From: Entomohabitans teleogrylli
GTDB lineage: Bacteria; Pseudomonadota; Gammaproteobacteria; Enterobacterales; Enterobacteriaceae
Direction: 5' to 3'
Assembly: GCF_001484765.1 (NCBI RefSeq)
Contig: NZ_KQ947376.1
Coordinates: 186,001 to 250,000 of the forward strand
Length of the DNA stretch: 64,000 bases
Shown here piece after piece: positions 8,401 through 17,181 of this stretch. Every line of letters starts with the position of its first letter. Position 1 is the first letter of the stretch. The position numbers were made by a program, and so were the translations under genes. A model generated the notes under the pieces. It searched no databases. It was not told the DNA's origin and worked only from the letters and a program-made list of their open reading frames with translations.

Positions 8401-10983
8401 TTACGCCTCGTTAAAGATGATTCGCTGCGGTAATTTGGCGTCTTCCACCAGTTGTTCGCCATGCCATTTCGCTACATTACACAGCACGGTATTCCAGCCA
8501 GAGGTTCCCAGCCCGGTCGCGACCTGTTCGGAAATGGTGTTATCCGCTCCCGCCAGATCGATACCGGTCTTCTCATCAATGTTGACCCAACTGCCGTGAG
8601 GCAGGGCGACAACGCCGGGTTTCATGGTTTCGGTGACGCAGGCCGGACGCAGCAGTTTGCCGGACGCGCTGCTCACCAGTACCGTTTCGCCATTTTTAAT
8701 CCCCAGACGGCGGGCGTCGGCGGCATTGATATAAACCGCGGAAGGCCAGGCTTCGCGCAGCCAGGGAACGTTGTCGAGGGTACTGTGCGAGCGCCGCAGA
8801 TAGTGCGGGTTATACAACTGGAACGGGTAATCGCCTTTCGTGCCGCTGTCCCAGTCGGTAAAGCTCGCTTCATAACCTTTGGCGGCGGGAATGTATTTGG
8901 GGATGGGCGGGATTTCGGTCCAGCCGCACTCTCTGGATTTTTCGGTTAACTGACGGCAGTAAATCTCAAACTTGCCGCTTTCGCTGGGACGCGGGTGGCT
9001 CTGCGGATCGCGTACAAAATCTTCATAGGCGATATAACCGTAGTTGTCGCCCTCGCGGCGTTCGATTTGGTATTTACCAACGGTCAGGAACTCGTTGAGC
9101 GTAATCCGCCCCTGCTGCGGCGTGCCGGTGACCTGCCAGTCGGCAATGTCCTGTGCGGTAATGGTCAGCAGCGGCGCTTTGGTGTACCCGTCTTCCAGGA
9201 TGATGGTGGCGCCCTGGAGCGTGTTAAAGAACTGCTGCTTTTCTGACGTCGGGAACAGTTCATCAACGTTGACGCCAAGACGTTTACCCAGCTCTTTGGC
9301 AATCCACTGGTCGCTTTTCGCTTCATACAGCGGCGGGGTGACGTTAACCGCGGCAATCAATACTTCGCGGTTGCTGGGGTTGAGGATCATCCCTTCGCGT
9401 TCCCACTCGGTGGTCACCGGCAGTACCACGTCGGAATATTTGGCGCATGGCTGCAGAACATACGTCGGTGTGACGACGAACTCAATGCCGTTGCGGTACG
9501 CCTCAATGCTTTGCATGATATTGGCGCGCGTCTGCAGCACGGCGTTGAACGAGTGGAAAATCATCTGGATATTGACATCGACATCACCGACGCCGCGCTG
9601 GCGGAACTTGCCTTCCAGCAGTGCGCGGTTGAGTTCGTTATGGTTAATGCTTTTCTTGACAGGATTCGCCACCGTGGGCAGGCCGTTGGCGCCGCCCATC
9701 AGCAGGCGGGTACCGTTATTGCCCGCCGCGAAGTGGCAGTTGACGCCGGTCATGCGCCCCGGGCGCCCCATATGGCCGGTCATAAACCCGAGGGTGGAAA
9801 AAGCGTGTACCCAGCCTTCGCCATTGTGGATGCGCGCCGGCGCCCAGCCGGTCATCAGCGCGACCCGCTGGGTGCCGCCGATCTGGCGCGCCAGTTCACG
9901 GATGTCATCCTCGCTCAGGCCACAGATTTTTGCCGCCCAGGCGGCGGATTTCGGCTCGCCGGTAAAGGTGCCGAGCAGATAATCTTTAAAATTGTCGTCA
10001 GGGTTGGCGCCCGGCGGCATATGATCGCGATCGAAACCAATGGTGCAGCGATGGAGAAAATCCCAGTCAATCAGCGGGTTAGTGGCGGGATCGTCTTCCT
10101 CCAGCAGCGTGTGCATGATACCCAGCGCCAGCGCGTGGTCGGTGCCGGGGTTGACCGGATACCACTGCGCATCGGTGAGCGAGGCGGTATCGGTGTAGCT
10201 CGGGTCGATAGAGATAAAGCGCGCGCCGGCTTTTTTCGCCTGCAGATAATGCCAGGTCGGGCTGCCGGGGCTACTCCATGCCGGGTTGGCGCCCCACATC
10301 ACGATCAACTGCGAGTTGCGCATATCGAAGCGGTCGTTGGCGCCGAAGGTGGTGAAGCCCTCAAATAGCCCCATATAAGCCGGCGCCTCTTTCCATGCCC
10401 CCCAGGAGGTGGTGCCCCAGTCGCTGACGTAACCGCCGGAAGCGGCGTAAACGTTAAAATAATGGGTGCCGTTCTGGCCGGTAACCCACAGCGACTCATT
10501 ACCGTACTTCTGGCGGATCCGTTTGGTTTCGCTGGCGACAATGTCCAGCGCCTCATCCCAGCTAATGCGCACCCACTGATCGCGGCCGCGCAGGGAACGA
10601 TCGCCGCCGCCCGGCGACCAGTTTTTGCGTTTCATCGGGTATTTCAACCGATCGGCGCCGAACACCTGTTTGCGCTGGGAACGACCGCGCAGGCAGCCGC
10701 GCTGCTGGGGATAGTCCGGGGTATCGGCATGTACGTCGTCGGTTTTCTGGCGTTCGACAATACCGTCAACCACCAGCGCTTTGTTCACGCAGCGCCCGCC
10801 GCAGTTATGCCAGCAGGCCACCGGTTTCCACTGGCCGTTTTGTGTGACCGGTGTCGGCGGCGGAGCAGCGTCAGGCTGGGCGCGCAGTCCGCGGCTTATC
10901 GGCAGCGCGGCCATCGCGGTCACCGCCGAGGTCCACTGGATAAATGAACGCCGGCTTAAACCAGAAGGGTGATGTTCATCCAT
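8401..10983 (-). CDS. DmsA-like molybdopterin oxidoreductase, Tat-exported
   Basis: An 860-residue catalytic subunit of the DMSO reductase superfamily. The twin-arginine signal SRRSFI is at residues 10-15. A [4Fe-4S] motif follows (Cys57, Cys61, Cys65, Cys97). The likely molybdenum ligand is Ser193 in YVSDWGTTSWGAW, typical of DMSO-reductase-type (serine) enzymes. Molybdopterin-binding segments run to the C-terminal dinucleotide-binding domain (GVVALPHGSW). It is paired with B and C subunits and a TorD-family chaperone gene. The substrate may be an S- or N-oxide, or selenate as in YnfE/F; the sequence does not decide. Salmonella carries a comparable second dms-type locus. Confidence 0.9.
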   Translation of the reverse strand: MDEHHPSGLSRRSFIQWTSAVTAMAALPISRGLRAQPDAAPPPTPVTQNGQWKPVACWHNCGGRCVNKALVVDGIVERQKTDDVHADTPDYPQQRGCLRGRSQRKQVFGADRLKYPMKRKNWSPGGGDRSLRGRDQWVRISWDEALDIVASETKRIRQKYGNESLWVTGQNGTHYFNVYAASGGYVSDWGTTSWGAWKEAPAYMGLFEGFTTFGANDRFDMRNSQLIVMWGANPAWSSPGSPTWHYLQAKKAGARFISIDPSYTDTASLTDAQWYPVNPGTDHALALGIMHTLLEEDDPATNPLIDWDFLHRCTIGFDRDHMPPGANPDDNFKDYLLGTFTGEPKSAAWAAKICGLSEDDIRELARQIGGTQRVALMTGWAPARIHNGEGWVHAFSTLGFMTGHMGRPGRMTGVNCHFAAGNNGTRLLMGGANGLPTVANPVKKSINHNELNRALLEGKFRQRGVGDVDVNIQMIFHSFNAVLQTRANIMQSIEAYRNGIEFVVTPTYVLQPCAKYSDVVLPVTTEWEREGMILNPSNREVLIAAVNVTPPLYEAKSDQWIAKELGKRLGVNVDELFPTSEKQQFFNTLQGATIILEDGYTKAPLLTITAQDIADWQVTGTPQQGRITLNEFLTVGKYQIERREGDNYGYIAYEDFVRDPQSHPRPSESGKFEIYCRQLTEKSRECGWTEIPPIPKYIPAAKGYEASFTDWDSGTKGDYPFQLYNPHYLRRSHSTLDNVPWLREAWPSAVYINAADARRLGIKNGETVLVSSASGKLLRPACVTETMKPGVVALPHGSWVNIDEKTGIDLAGADNTISEQVATGLGTSGWNTVLCNVAKWHGEQLVEDAKLPQRIIFNEA

Positions 10984-11017
10984 TGCTCTTTCCTTATTGT
11001 TAATTATGTTTTCTCAT

Positions 11018-11716
11018 TCAGGCGGGTTGCGCCTGGATACCTGATTCCCGGGCCAGCCGCTGTGCATCCTGGTGAGCAAAGTGTTCCAGCACCGTGCTCA
11101 ATGCCCGGTAAAAGCCGGACTGCGCATGGTTGTAAACATTGCGGCTGAACGGGGTAACAAAGGCCAGCAAATGCCGTTGCAAAAAGGTCTGCTGGACGTG
11201 CAGTAGCGCCTGGAAATCGGCATCCTCATCCGTTGCCGCTTCCAGGCGGGCGACGGTTTGCTCGCTGAGGTGGTAGAGGAAATCCATCTCAAAGCCGATA
11301 TGGTCTGCGGCCTCAATTTCGCTACCCGGCAGGGTAAAACCATAATTTTCGTAATACTGTTTCACCTGGTGAGTACTCTGCTGAAACAGCAGCTTGTCCC
11401 GGGAGACATATACCGATTCCCACGGCGGCGCGGGGGGCGCCTCGGGGCCGATAAACAGGCGCGTGTAATCCCAGTGCAGATCTTCAAAATCCGCTTCACC
11501 AGCGCGAAATTCCCGCTGCGCCAGAAAAAGTTCAATCTCTGCCAGCGCATCATTCACCGCCGGCGCGTTTTCCGGGTGCTGAAGCAGGCGCAACGGCTGT
11601 TGTTGCTTCAGATAGTTGAGCAGCGCCGGCGTCGGCTCCTCCATAAACAGGCGGCGTAGCAGATCCTAGGCAAAGCGGCGGGCATAAAAATAGTCGTGAC
11701 GGCTCATTGTCTTCAT
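11018..11716 (-). pseudogene. TorD/DmsD-family chaperone with an in-frame amber codon
   Basis: The natural start is the ATG at 11716, whose ATGA overlaps the stop of the radical SAM gene. The frame reads MKTMSRHDYFYARRFA, then TAG at 11666-11668, then DLLRRLFMEEPTPALL and on to 11018. Both sides of the stop look like one TorD N-terminus (ARRF-x-DLLRRLF), so codon 17, probably once Tyr, has become amber. A shorter 208-residue product could restart at the ATG at 11644, lacking helix 1 and without a clear ribosome site. The rest is intact, including DYTRLFIGPEAPPAPPWESVY, the family signature. The protein would bind the DmsA-like Tat signal and insert cofactor. Confidence 0.75.
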
Positions 11717-13038
11717 GAAACGGTTCCCTGAATGGCGGCCAGCGAAAAGCCGGCGGGAGTGATGGGGGTGACTCTGACTTCCTTGATCAGCGCCTGATGG
11801 CGATCGTCTCGTTCAACGATGAAAGAGGAGAGGCACAGTTCAGCGCCGGTGTCGCGCAGCAGGGGGATAGCCTGAGGGTTAAACTGAATAAAGTGGTGCT
11901 GGAGATTGCGGGTAAAGGCAATGTCGTGTTGCCTGAGTTGTTGTTCCACGGCCGGAATATCGTCGCCGAAAGCTTTGGCGCTGTAGAAAAAATAGTCGAT
12001 TCCGGAGAAGAGCAGAGTCTCCGGGGGTGAGTAGCCGGCGTTTTGCTGGTAAACCTGCCCGGTATGTTTATTTTCCAGCGAGCAGTAGTGCACGCCCAAT
12101 TGCAGCTTGTTCTCCAGCGCAAACAGCATCAGCTCCAGGCAGAGATTCTCGCTTTCGGCGATGGCCAGCCCGCCGGCATACCAGTAATTGTAATAAACCT
12201 GCCACGGCGGATATTTCAGAGTGAAGCCCCGCTCCCGGTAAGCGGCGGCGTTGTTCAGCGGGAAACAAAACTCCAGCAAGTTGATGCCGTCCACTCCAAG
12301 GGCATCCAGCTCCATAAGCAACTTCCGCATCTGTTCGCCGCTACCGGGCAGCACCGGCATCTCAACCATCACATCGGGAATAAATTCCCTGGCGAGGGCA
12401 ATGCGTTTCAACACCCGCCGCTGTTTTTCCGGCGTATCGTCAATCTTGATGCTGAAGCGGATTTCCTGTAACCCGGCGTTGCGTAGCGCGCGGGCGGTGG
12501 CGCTATCCAGCGGATCGCCGGCGGTATACAGCCGCGAATGGGCCTGCGGGAAATGGCGCCCCAGATCGGAGAAAAAGGCAATAGTTTGCGCTTTGTGCAA
12601 CAGCGGTTCGCCGCCGGTTAGCGCCACGTGGCTGAGCGCGGCGTTTTCCCGGGCCAGTTGCGCTATCTCGCCCCCGGCATCGCGCTGCTGAGTCTGAAAA
12701 TAGTCATAGCCCTGCTGATTGGGATTAAAACAGAAATAACAATCGCGGTGGCATTTCAGAGACAGGAACGTGGTGTAACTGCCTTCCCCGGTACGGCAGG
12801 CCCGGCAGGCGCTGGACAGCCAGTGGCTGTGAATGCTTTTCCCGCCGTTCGCGAAGGTGGCGCCAGCGGCGGCGAGGCGGGTCTTCAGCGTTTCAGCGCG
12901 CTGCGCCAGTGTGTCGTCGTGGTTAAATGCCAGGCCATAATTTTCGATTGCCTGCAGGGTCTGGCGCTCTATCTCCGCATAGCGGCGGGCATAACTGTTG
13001 AACCACGGATTGCGAATGGTGTGCGGGATTGAGGTCAT
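11713..13038 (-). CDS. Radical SAM protein of the DMSO-reductase-type operon
   Basis: A 441-residue radical SAM enzyme. The cluster motif CHRDCYFC (Cys96, Cys100, Cys103) has the standard CxxxCxxC spacing, preceded by Cys78 and Cys81, which could ligate a second metal. LTGGEPLL near residue 146 is the GGE motif that binds SAM. It overlaps both neighbours by 4 bp (ATGA): the ferredoxin gene upstream and the TorD-type gene downstream, so all are tightly coupled. I do not know its reaction. Genomic position suggests maturation, modification or regulation of the molybdoenzyme, or a linked metabolic step. Confidence 0.8.
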   Translation of the reverse strand: MTSIPHTIRNPWFNSYARRYAEIERQTLQAIENYGLAFNHDDTLAQRAETLKTRLAAAGATFANGGKSIHSHWLSSACRACRTGEGSYTTFLSLKCHRDCYFCFNPNQQGYDYFQTQQRDAGGEIAQLARENAALSHVALTGGEPLLHKAQTIAFFSDLGRHFPQAHSRLYTAGDPLDSATARALRNAGLQEIRFSIKIDDTPEKQRRVLKRIALAREFIPDVMVEMPVLPGSGEQMRKLLMELDALGVDGINLLEFCFPLNNAAAYRERGFTLKYPPWQVYYNYWYAGGLAIAESENLCLELMLFALENKLQLGVHYCSLENKHTGQVYQQNAGYSPPETLLFSGIDYFFYSAKAFGDDIPAVEQQLRQHDIAFTRNLQHHFIQFNPQAIPLLRDTGAELCLSSFIVERDDRHQALIKEVRVTPITPAGFSLAAIQGTVS

Positions 13039-13922
13039 CGGTTATCCTCGCGAGAAAGGGAAAGGCTGGCCTGGCCGATGGCGCTGGCGGGGATATTCAG
13101 CCGGCGCTTAATTCGGCAGGCGGGGCACGTCGCCGGGGCATTGTTCAGTGAGGCATAGGGTTCGCCGCAGGCGCGGCACGGCACGATGTGGATCCCGATA
13201 CGCTCTGGCGCCAGCGGCTGGACGACGGCGATTAAATCTATTGCTTTTTCCGGGCAGGCATCCTGACACAGGCGACATGCGTTGCAGCGTGAACCATCGA
13301 AAGCGATATCCCTGGCGCTAATGGTCAGCGCCGACCCGGGGCAAACCCGGGCGCAGGCGAGGCAGAGCGTGCAGCGCGGTGAGTCAATCTCCAGCCGTGT
13401 GAACTGGAACCCCGGAAAGGCTTGCGCCAACGAGGCGCCCGCCAGGCCGCTACGGGCGAGCGGATTTGTCAGCCGCCGTAGGCCAAATAATGCGCGTCGG
13501 GAGTCTGACACGGCCTCATCGTGACCGGTGGCGGTTTCCAGTGTGAAGGGCCGTTTGCCCATCTGCGCCAGGCAGGCATTGGCCTGCCGCGCTGTGGCCA
13601 GCCAGCCGTCGTGGTGCGCGGCAATACGCATAGCGACAATGCCGGCGGCGTAATAGAGCAGTAATTCTTTCACCGAGGGGGGAGGTGAGGCGGAACTGAG
13701 CAGCCAGCCGGAAATAACGCGTCGATCCGGCGCTTGTCCGTCAATCGCGTTTATCGGGCAAGCGGCGACGCAGCGCCCGCACTGGTGACAACTGGCGCTA
13801 TTCAGATGCACACGTCCGCCCGACAGGCTGAATGACTGAGCGTCGCATACGGCAATACACTGGCGGCAGGAGGAAAACGCGTTTTTCTCCAGTAAGCACT
13901 CGGTGGTTATTACGGGAAACAT
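13035..13922 (-). CDS. Polyferredoxin with C-terminal zinc-ribbon
   Basis: A 295-residue iron-sulfur protein. Motifs in order: an incomplete N-terminal cluster (CRQCIAVC), CHQCGRCVAACP, then after a helical stretch CTLCLACARVCP and CNACRLCQDACP, and finally a CxxC...CxxC zinc-ribbon or rubredoxin-like knuckle (CRACGE...CPAC). No signal peptide or membrane segment, so probably cytosolic. It is the first gene of the operon. A reasonable inference is that it passes electrons to the radical SAM enzyme encoded next, or assists maturation. It is not a standard DMSO reductase subunit. Confidence 0.78.
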   Translation of the reverse strand: MFPVITTECLLEKNAFSSCRQCIAVCDAQSFSLSGGRVHLNSASCHQCGRCVAACPINAIDGQAPDRRVISGWLLSSASPPPSVKELLLYYAAGIVAMRIAAHHDGWLATARQANACLAQMGKRPFTLETATGHDEAVSDSRRALFGLRRLTNPLARSGLAGASLAQAFPGFQFTRLEIDSPRCTLCLACARVCPGSALTISARDIAFDGSRCNACRLCQDACPEKAIDLIAVVQPLAPERIGIHIVPCRACGEPYASLNNAPATCPACRIKRRLNIPASAIGQASLSLSREDNR

Positions 13923-14002
13923 GCTCCGTTACTCAAAATATGCAAAGAAACCGTTCAGTCGCGGTGACAGAACGCTGGCAGGTATTAATCTACTTCTTAG
14001 GG

Positions 14003-14043
14003 AGTATAAATGTTTATTGCGGGTAAATTTTGCTTACGATCAA
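14003..14043 (-). promoter_or_regulatory. Predicted FNR class II promoter of the anaerobic operon
   Basis: TTGCT-TACG-ATCAA at 14030-14043 matches the FNR consensus TTGAT-N4-ATCAA at 9 of 10 positions. On the operon strand a -10 hexamer TATACT lies at 14008-14003. It predicts a start near 13996, placing the FNR site at about -41, the class II activation position. The 5' leader would be about 75 nt. This fits an anaerobic respiratory operon. Confidence 0.6.
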
Positions 14044-14274
14044 TTGATGGCATGGGTTTCACCCTTCGATGAAGCCAGAAAATAAATTCAGATAATGTGA
14101 CTACGCGGGTGACTTTATCGTTTAACTGATATCCGTAATTAAGAAAAATTCACCGTCCGGGAAAATAACTCTTTTATTTTATTTAATGTTAATCAGTTGG
14201 TTATGTTAGTTGATTGATTACCTGGCTTGTTTATTTGAGATTTTACCAGGATATTTTTCTGACAGGGTAACTAT

Positions 14275-14293
14275 ATTACTGATAACCATTATC
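14275..14293. promoter_or_regulatory. Fur-box-like sequence
   Basis: The 19-mer matches the Fur consensus GATAATGATAATCATTATC at 15 of 19 positions and contains GATAACCATTATC. It is about 350 bp from either flanking start codon, so its target is unclear. It may be a chance match in AT-rich DNA. Confidence 0.35.
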
Positions 14294-14644
14294 ATTTGAT
14301 GGCAATATTTAAGATAAATTAACGGTTCAGGTATGAACCGGTTACTTACTCAGACATTTATTCATTGACCGGGAATGTATTGTTAATTTTTGCGCAGTCA
14401 AAGAGTGGTTGCATAAGGCCAGCACCAGGACAATTACCCTGAAAATGGATATTTTTGCCCAAAGCATCATCAATATATAGATAAACATATAACGATTTAG
14501 CGAGCAGCAAAATACCCCTCAGTGGCGCATCCCTGGCGGACCACGGACAGATTCGCAGAGCGCGCAATGTGATATCTATCAAAAAAATCTGCCAGCGCCT
14601 ATAATGTGAAGCGTTTGTTAACACATTGAGGCACAACAGGCAGT

Positions 14645-15460
14645 ATGAAGATTAAGCTCATCGCGGTCGATATGGATGGCACCTTTCTTGACGATAAAAA
14701 ACACTACGACAAACCCCGCTTTCTGCAACAGTACCAGGCTCTGACTGAGCAGGGGATCCGCTTTGTGGTGGCCAGCGGCAACCAGTATTACCAGTTGATT
14801 TCGTTTTTCCCGGAAATTGCCGATCGTATCGCTTTTGTGGCGGAAAATGGCGCGCTGGTGGTGGACGCCGGTGAACGCATTCATCATGCTCTCCTGAGCC
14901 GCGAGCAATATCTGCATGTTCTGTCGGCACTGTCAGCCTGCGGCAGTCTCAATTTTGTGATTTGCGGCCTGGAAAGCGCTTACTATATGCAGGGCGCTCC
15001 GCAGGCGTTTATCGATCTGATGTCGCGCCACTATCATCGTTTGCAGTCGGTGAACGACGTGCAGGCCATCGACGACACTATCTTTAAATTCTCCCTCAAT
15101 CTGCCGGACAGCGAGATCCCGGCGTTGCTGGATAATCTGCACCATTCTCTTGATGGGGTGATGAAACCGGTCACCAGCGGTTTTGGCTTTGTGGACTTGA
15201 TTATTCCCGGCTCTCACAAGGCCAGCGGTCTGCAGCGCCTGATGGATCGCTGGGGTATCGCTGCGCAGCAGGCGGTGGCGATTGGCGACAGCGGCAACGA
15301 TCTGGAGATGCTGGAACTGGTCGGCTGGTCGTTCGCGATGGAAAATGCCGCGCCAGCGGTGAAGCAAGTCGCCCGTTATCCGACGCTTTCTAATAATCAG
15401 GGCGGCGCGCTGGCGGTGATTGATGCCGTACTGGGCAATAAGCCGCCGTTTGCTGATTAA
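14645..15460 (+). CDS. HAD-family sugar phosphatase, YbiV-like
   Basis: A 271-residue Cof-type haloacid dehalogenase hydrolase. The nucleophile motif DMDGTF is at residues 9-14, SGN(Q) motif II near residue 45, and [10 protein letters not shown] near residue 218. It has the same length as E. coli YbiV (SupH) and matches it closely ([30 protein letters not shown]). It should dephosphorylate sugar phosphates in the cytosol. It may be a second paralogue rather than ybiV itself, since the ybiV neighbourhood is not present. ACAGG about 8 nt before the ATG supports the start. Confidence 0.85.
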   Translation: MKIKLIAVDMDGTFLDDKKHYDKPRFLQQYQALTEQGIRFVVASGNQYYQLISFFPEIADRIAFVAENGALVVDAGERIHHALLSREQYLHVLSALSACGSLNFVICGLESAYYMQGAPQAFIDLMSRHYHRLQSVNDVQAIDDTIFKFSLNLPDSEIPALLDNLHHSLDGVMKPVTSGFGFVDLIIPGSHKASGLQRLMDRWGIAAQQAVAIGDSGNDLEMLELVGWSFAMENAAPAVKQVARYPTLSNNQGGALAVIDAVLGNKPPFAD

Positions 15461-15506
15461 GGGGCTTTTCGGCGCGCGGCCTGTCAGGCGCGCGCGACCG
15501 GCGGAT

Positions 15507-15986
15507 TTAATAACAGGCTTCCAGCGCGACCGGCGCGGTATTTCGCCCGGTGACCAGATAGCGGGTGGATGATTCCGGGCTGTAGATCAGCTGTTTGTCG
15601 CTGCGCAGCCCGCGCACCACTTCGAGGTCGGCGACAAACCACTGCTGTGCGCCGGGGAGTGGTTCGCCCTCCCAGCGATCGCCGCCGATGGATTTTTTGT
15701 TCAGCGACCAAACCTTCCACAGCGAATCGCGCGGATTACCGCTCCAGCCCTGTTTTTTGGCCTGCTCCGTGGTGACATATTCCGCAGGCAGGTTATTACT
15801 CTGGTTCAGATCCTGGAGCATCATCGCCAGCTTACGCTCATTGCGCACCGGTATGCCGTTATTGGCAATCAACATCCGGTTTGCCTGTTTAACGCTCTCC
15901 TCGCAGCTTATCTGCGCGGATTTAGCGGGAAAAACTGCCGCAGCGAAGATCAACAGACCCCATATCGCTTTTTTTCCCTGACTCAT
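15507..15986 (-). CDS. Exported barnase-fold protein with altered catalytic residues
   Basis: Starts at the ATG at 15986 after a strong GGAGGGG site, giving 159 residues with a cleavable signal peptide (to about AKSA, residue 24). The mature part aligns with microbial RNases of the barnase family: LPAEYVTTEQAKKQGW against LPDNYITKSEAQALGW, KSIGGD, and LRSDKQLIYS against FRNSDRILYS. Asp103 and Arg128 match barnase Asp54 and Arg83. By this hand alignment Lys27, Glu73, Arg87 and His102 of barnase are replaced by Thr73, Val118, Gln132 and Arg148. Cys28 and Cys158 could form a disulfide. No barstar-like gene is adjacent. It is either a dead RNase fold with another role or an RNase with a shifted active site. 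Confidence 0.7.
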   Translation of the reverse strand: MSQGKKAIWGLLIFAAAVFPAKSAQISCEESVKQANRMLIANNGIPVRNERKLAMMLQDLNQSNNLPAEYVTTEQAKKQGWSGNPRDSLWKVWSLNKKSIGGDRWEGEPLPGAQQWFVADLEVVRGLRSDKQLIYSPESSTRYLVTGRNTAPVALEACY

Positions 15987-16641
15987 GTACCCCTCCGTTA
16001 ACCAACCACTCTCTCCGGCACATTCGGCGGCATCAGGTTCCGCCAGCGAATGTGTTGGCCGTCTGCTATAACGTAACATAATTTACCGGGGGAATGCAGG
16101 TGGTCCGCGCAGTGACCCGTGCCAGCACATCTTCCCTCAGGCGTGGAAGATTAACTCTGGCTGGTGATACCATCATAGATTGGCCTGGGTTATCATCCCG
16201 TTATCCCTCTATAATACCGCAAGGAAATATTGCCTGTGACGGTATTACGGGATAAATAATCACACTGAAATCCGGTTTTTTTTATTCCTTTGTGCTTCTG
16301 TTAAGCGATCTGTTAGATGATTATTCTGATATCTTGTGAGGGTATATGAAGAGTCTGAGGAAAAATCTTAGTGATAAGTCAGTGAGAGTATCAGATATCC
16401 GCTTTTCAGGTCGGTTAATTATGTCGTAATTTATTTTTCTGCCTGGAACTTTCTTATGGATTGTCTGCATGGACATATCTGCCTTATAAATCTACACTAT
16501 TTGTTATTCACCTGCTGGTTGACATATTGTTTCTGTTTTGCGTGCTATATAACTTCCCGAAACTGACTGCATCACTAATTATAAAATATTGCGCATGTCG
16601 GTGTGGTTGCAGGTGAATATTCTGCGTCAGAGGGATATGAT
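15987..16641. other. Gene-poor AT-rich region with a long inverted repeat
   Basis: No convincing gene between the barnase-fold gene and the LuxR-type regulator. It holds a bulged inverted repeat at 16195-16253 and becomes AT-rich after 16250. The promoter of the regulator should lie near 16540-16640. Confidence 0.5.
16195..16253. repeat. Bulged inverted repeat
   Basis: ATCCCG (16195-16200) faces CGGGAT (16248-16253), TAATACCG (16212-16219) faces CGGTATTA (16240-16247), and the loop contains the near-palindrome AGGAAATATTGCCT. The RNA could form a long stem with a one-sided bulge. No T-run follows. The function is not known. Confidence 0.5.
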
Positions 16642-17181
16642 ATGTTTAATATTTTTAGTCATGATGTTTTTTTCAATAGCAGCATTCGCCATCTGGTTCA
16701 ACATTTAAAGCTACCGCATTCTGTTAGCGTGGTCGATTTACAATGCGCGACATATTATAAAGTCCCCGGGGCGAGATTCCATTTCTTAATTAATAGCTTC
16801 CCGATGCATAAAGGTATGGTGTCTTTTACGATGAATAAACAGCTTTACTGCTTTGTCAGTAAGGGACGGTCGCTGGCCATTGGTCATATTATTGATCATG
16901 TTACTGACGGTATTCCGGTGGGTGAGCAGATACATCTGACGCGTCATGAAAGAGATTTTTTATGTTTTTTGCAAACCGACCTGCCGGTAAATGATTATGC
17001 GGAAGTGATGGGCGTAACACATAAGCTGGTCAGCAACCATAAACGCGGGCTAATGAAAAAGCTTGGCTTTGAAAGCGCTCATGCGTTGTATTTGATGGCG
17101 AAATATATGCGTGCGGTGCGAGCGGCTATCCCCCCTCAGGAAGATAATAAAAAAAATACCGTAAAGTTATATTGCAGTTGA
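16642..17181 (+). CDS. LuxR-type DNA-binding regulator
   Basis: The start at 16642 follows AGAGGG, giving 179 residues; an in-frame ATG at 16603 has no such site. The C-terminal 65 residues hold a GerE/LuxR helix-turn-helix: HLTRHERDFLCFL, then YAEVMGVTHKLVSNHKRGLMKKLGF. The N-terminal part (about 100 residues) is not a receiver or a recognisable autoinducer-binding domain. It resembles small enterobacterial LuxR-type regulators of surface or colonisation functions. It stands alone with AT-rich flanks, consistent with horizontal gain. Target unknown. Confidence 0.75.
   Translation: MFNIFSHDVFFNSSIRHLVQHLKLPHSVSVVDLQCATYYKVPGARFHFLINSFPMHKGMVSFTMNKQLYCFVSKGRSLAIGHIIDHVTDGIPVGEQIHLTRHERDFLCFLQTDLPVNDYAEVMGVTHKLVSNHKRGLMKKLGFESAHALYLMAKYMRAVRAAIPPQEDNKKNTVKLYCS

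Larger units (their letters stand above)
13923..14644. other. Intergenic region with FNR-like and Fur-like sites
   Basis: About 720 bp between the divergent polyferredoxin and HAD phosphatase genes. Besides the FNR-type promoter there is a Fur-like box at 14275-14293 and a TATAAT at 14600-14605 that may be the -10 of the phosphatase gene. A 20-codon ORF (14010-14072) has a good AGGGAG site but overlaps the promoter on the other strand. Nothing else looks coding. Confidence 0.5.

Noticed and set aside
14010..14072. 20-codon ORF with a good ribosome site (MFIAGKFCLRSIDG...)
   Set aside because: It overlaps the FNR site and -10 of the opposite operon, is very short and has no supporting context; the AGGGAG is likely coincidence.
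14358..14636. 92-codon minus-strand ORF upstream of the HAD phosphatase gene
   Set aside because: No ribosome site and no recognisable family, and it covers the promoter region of the phosphatase gene.
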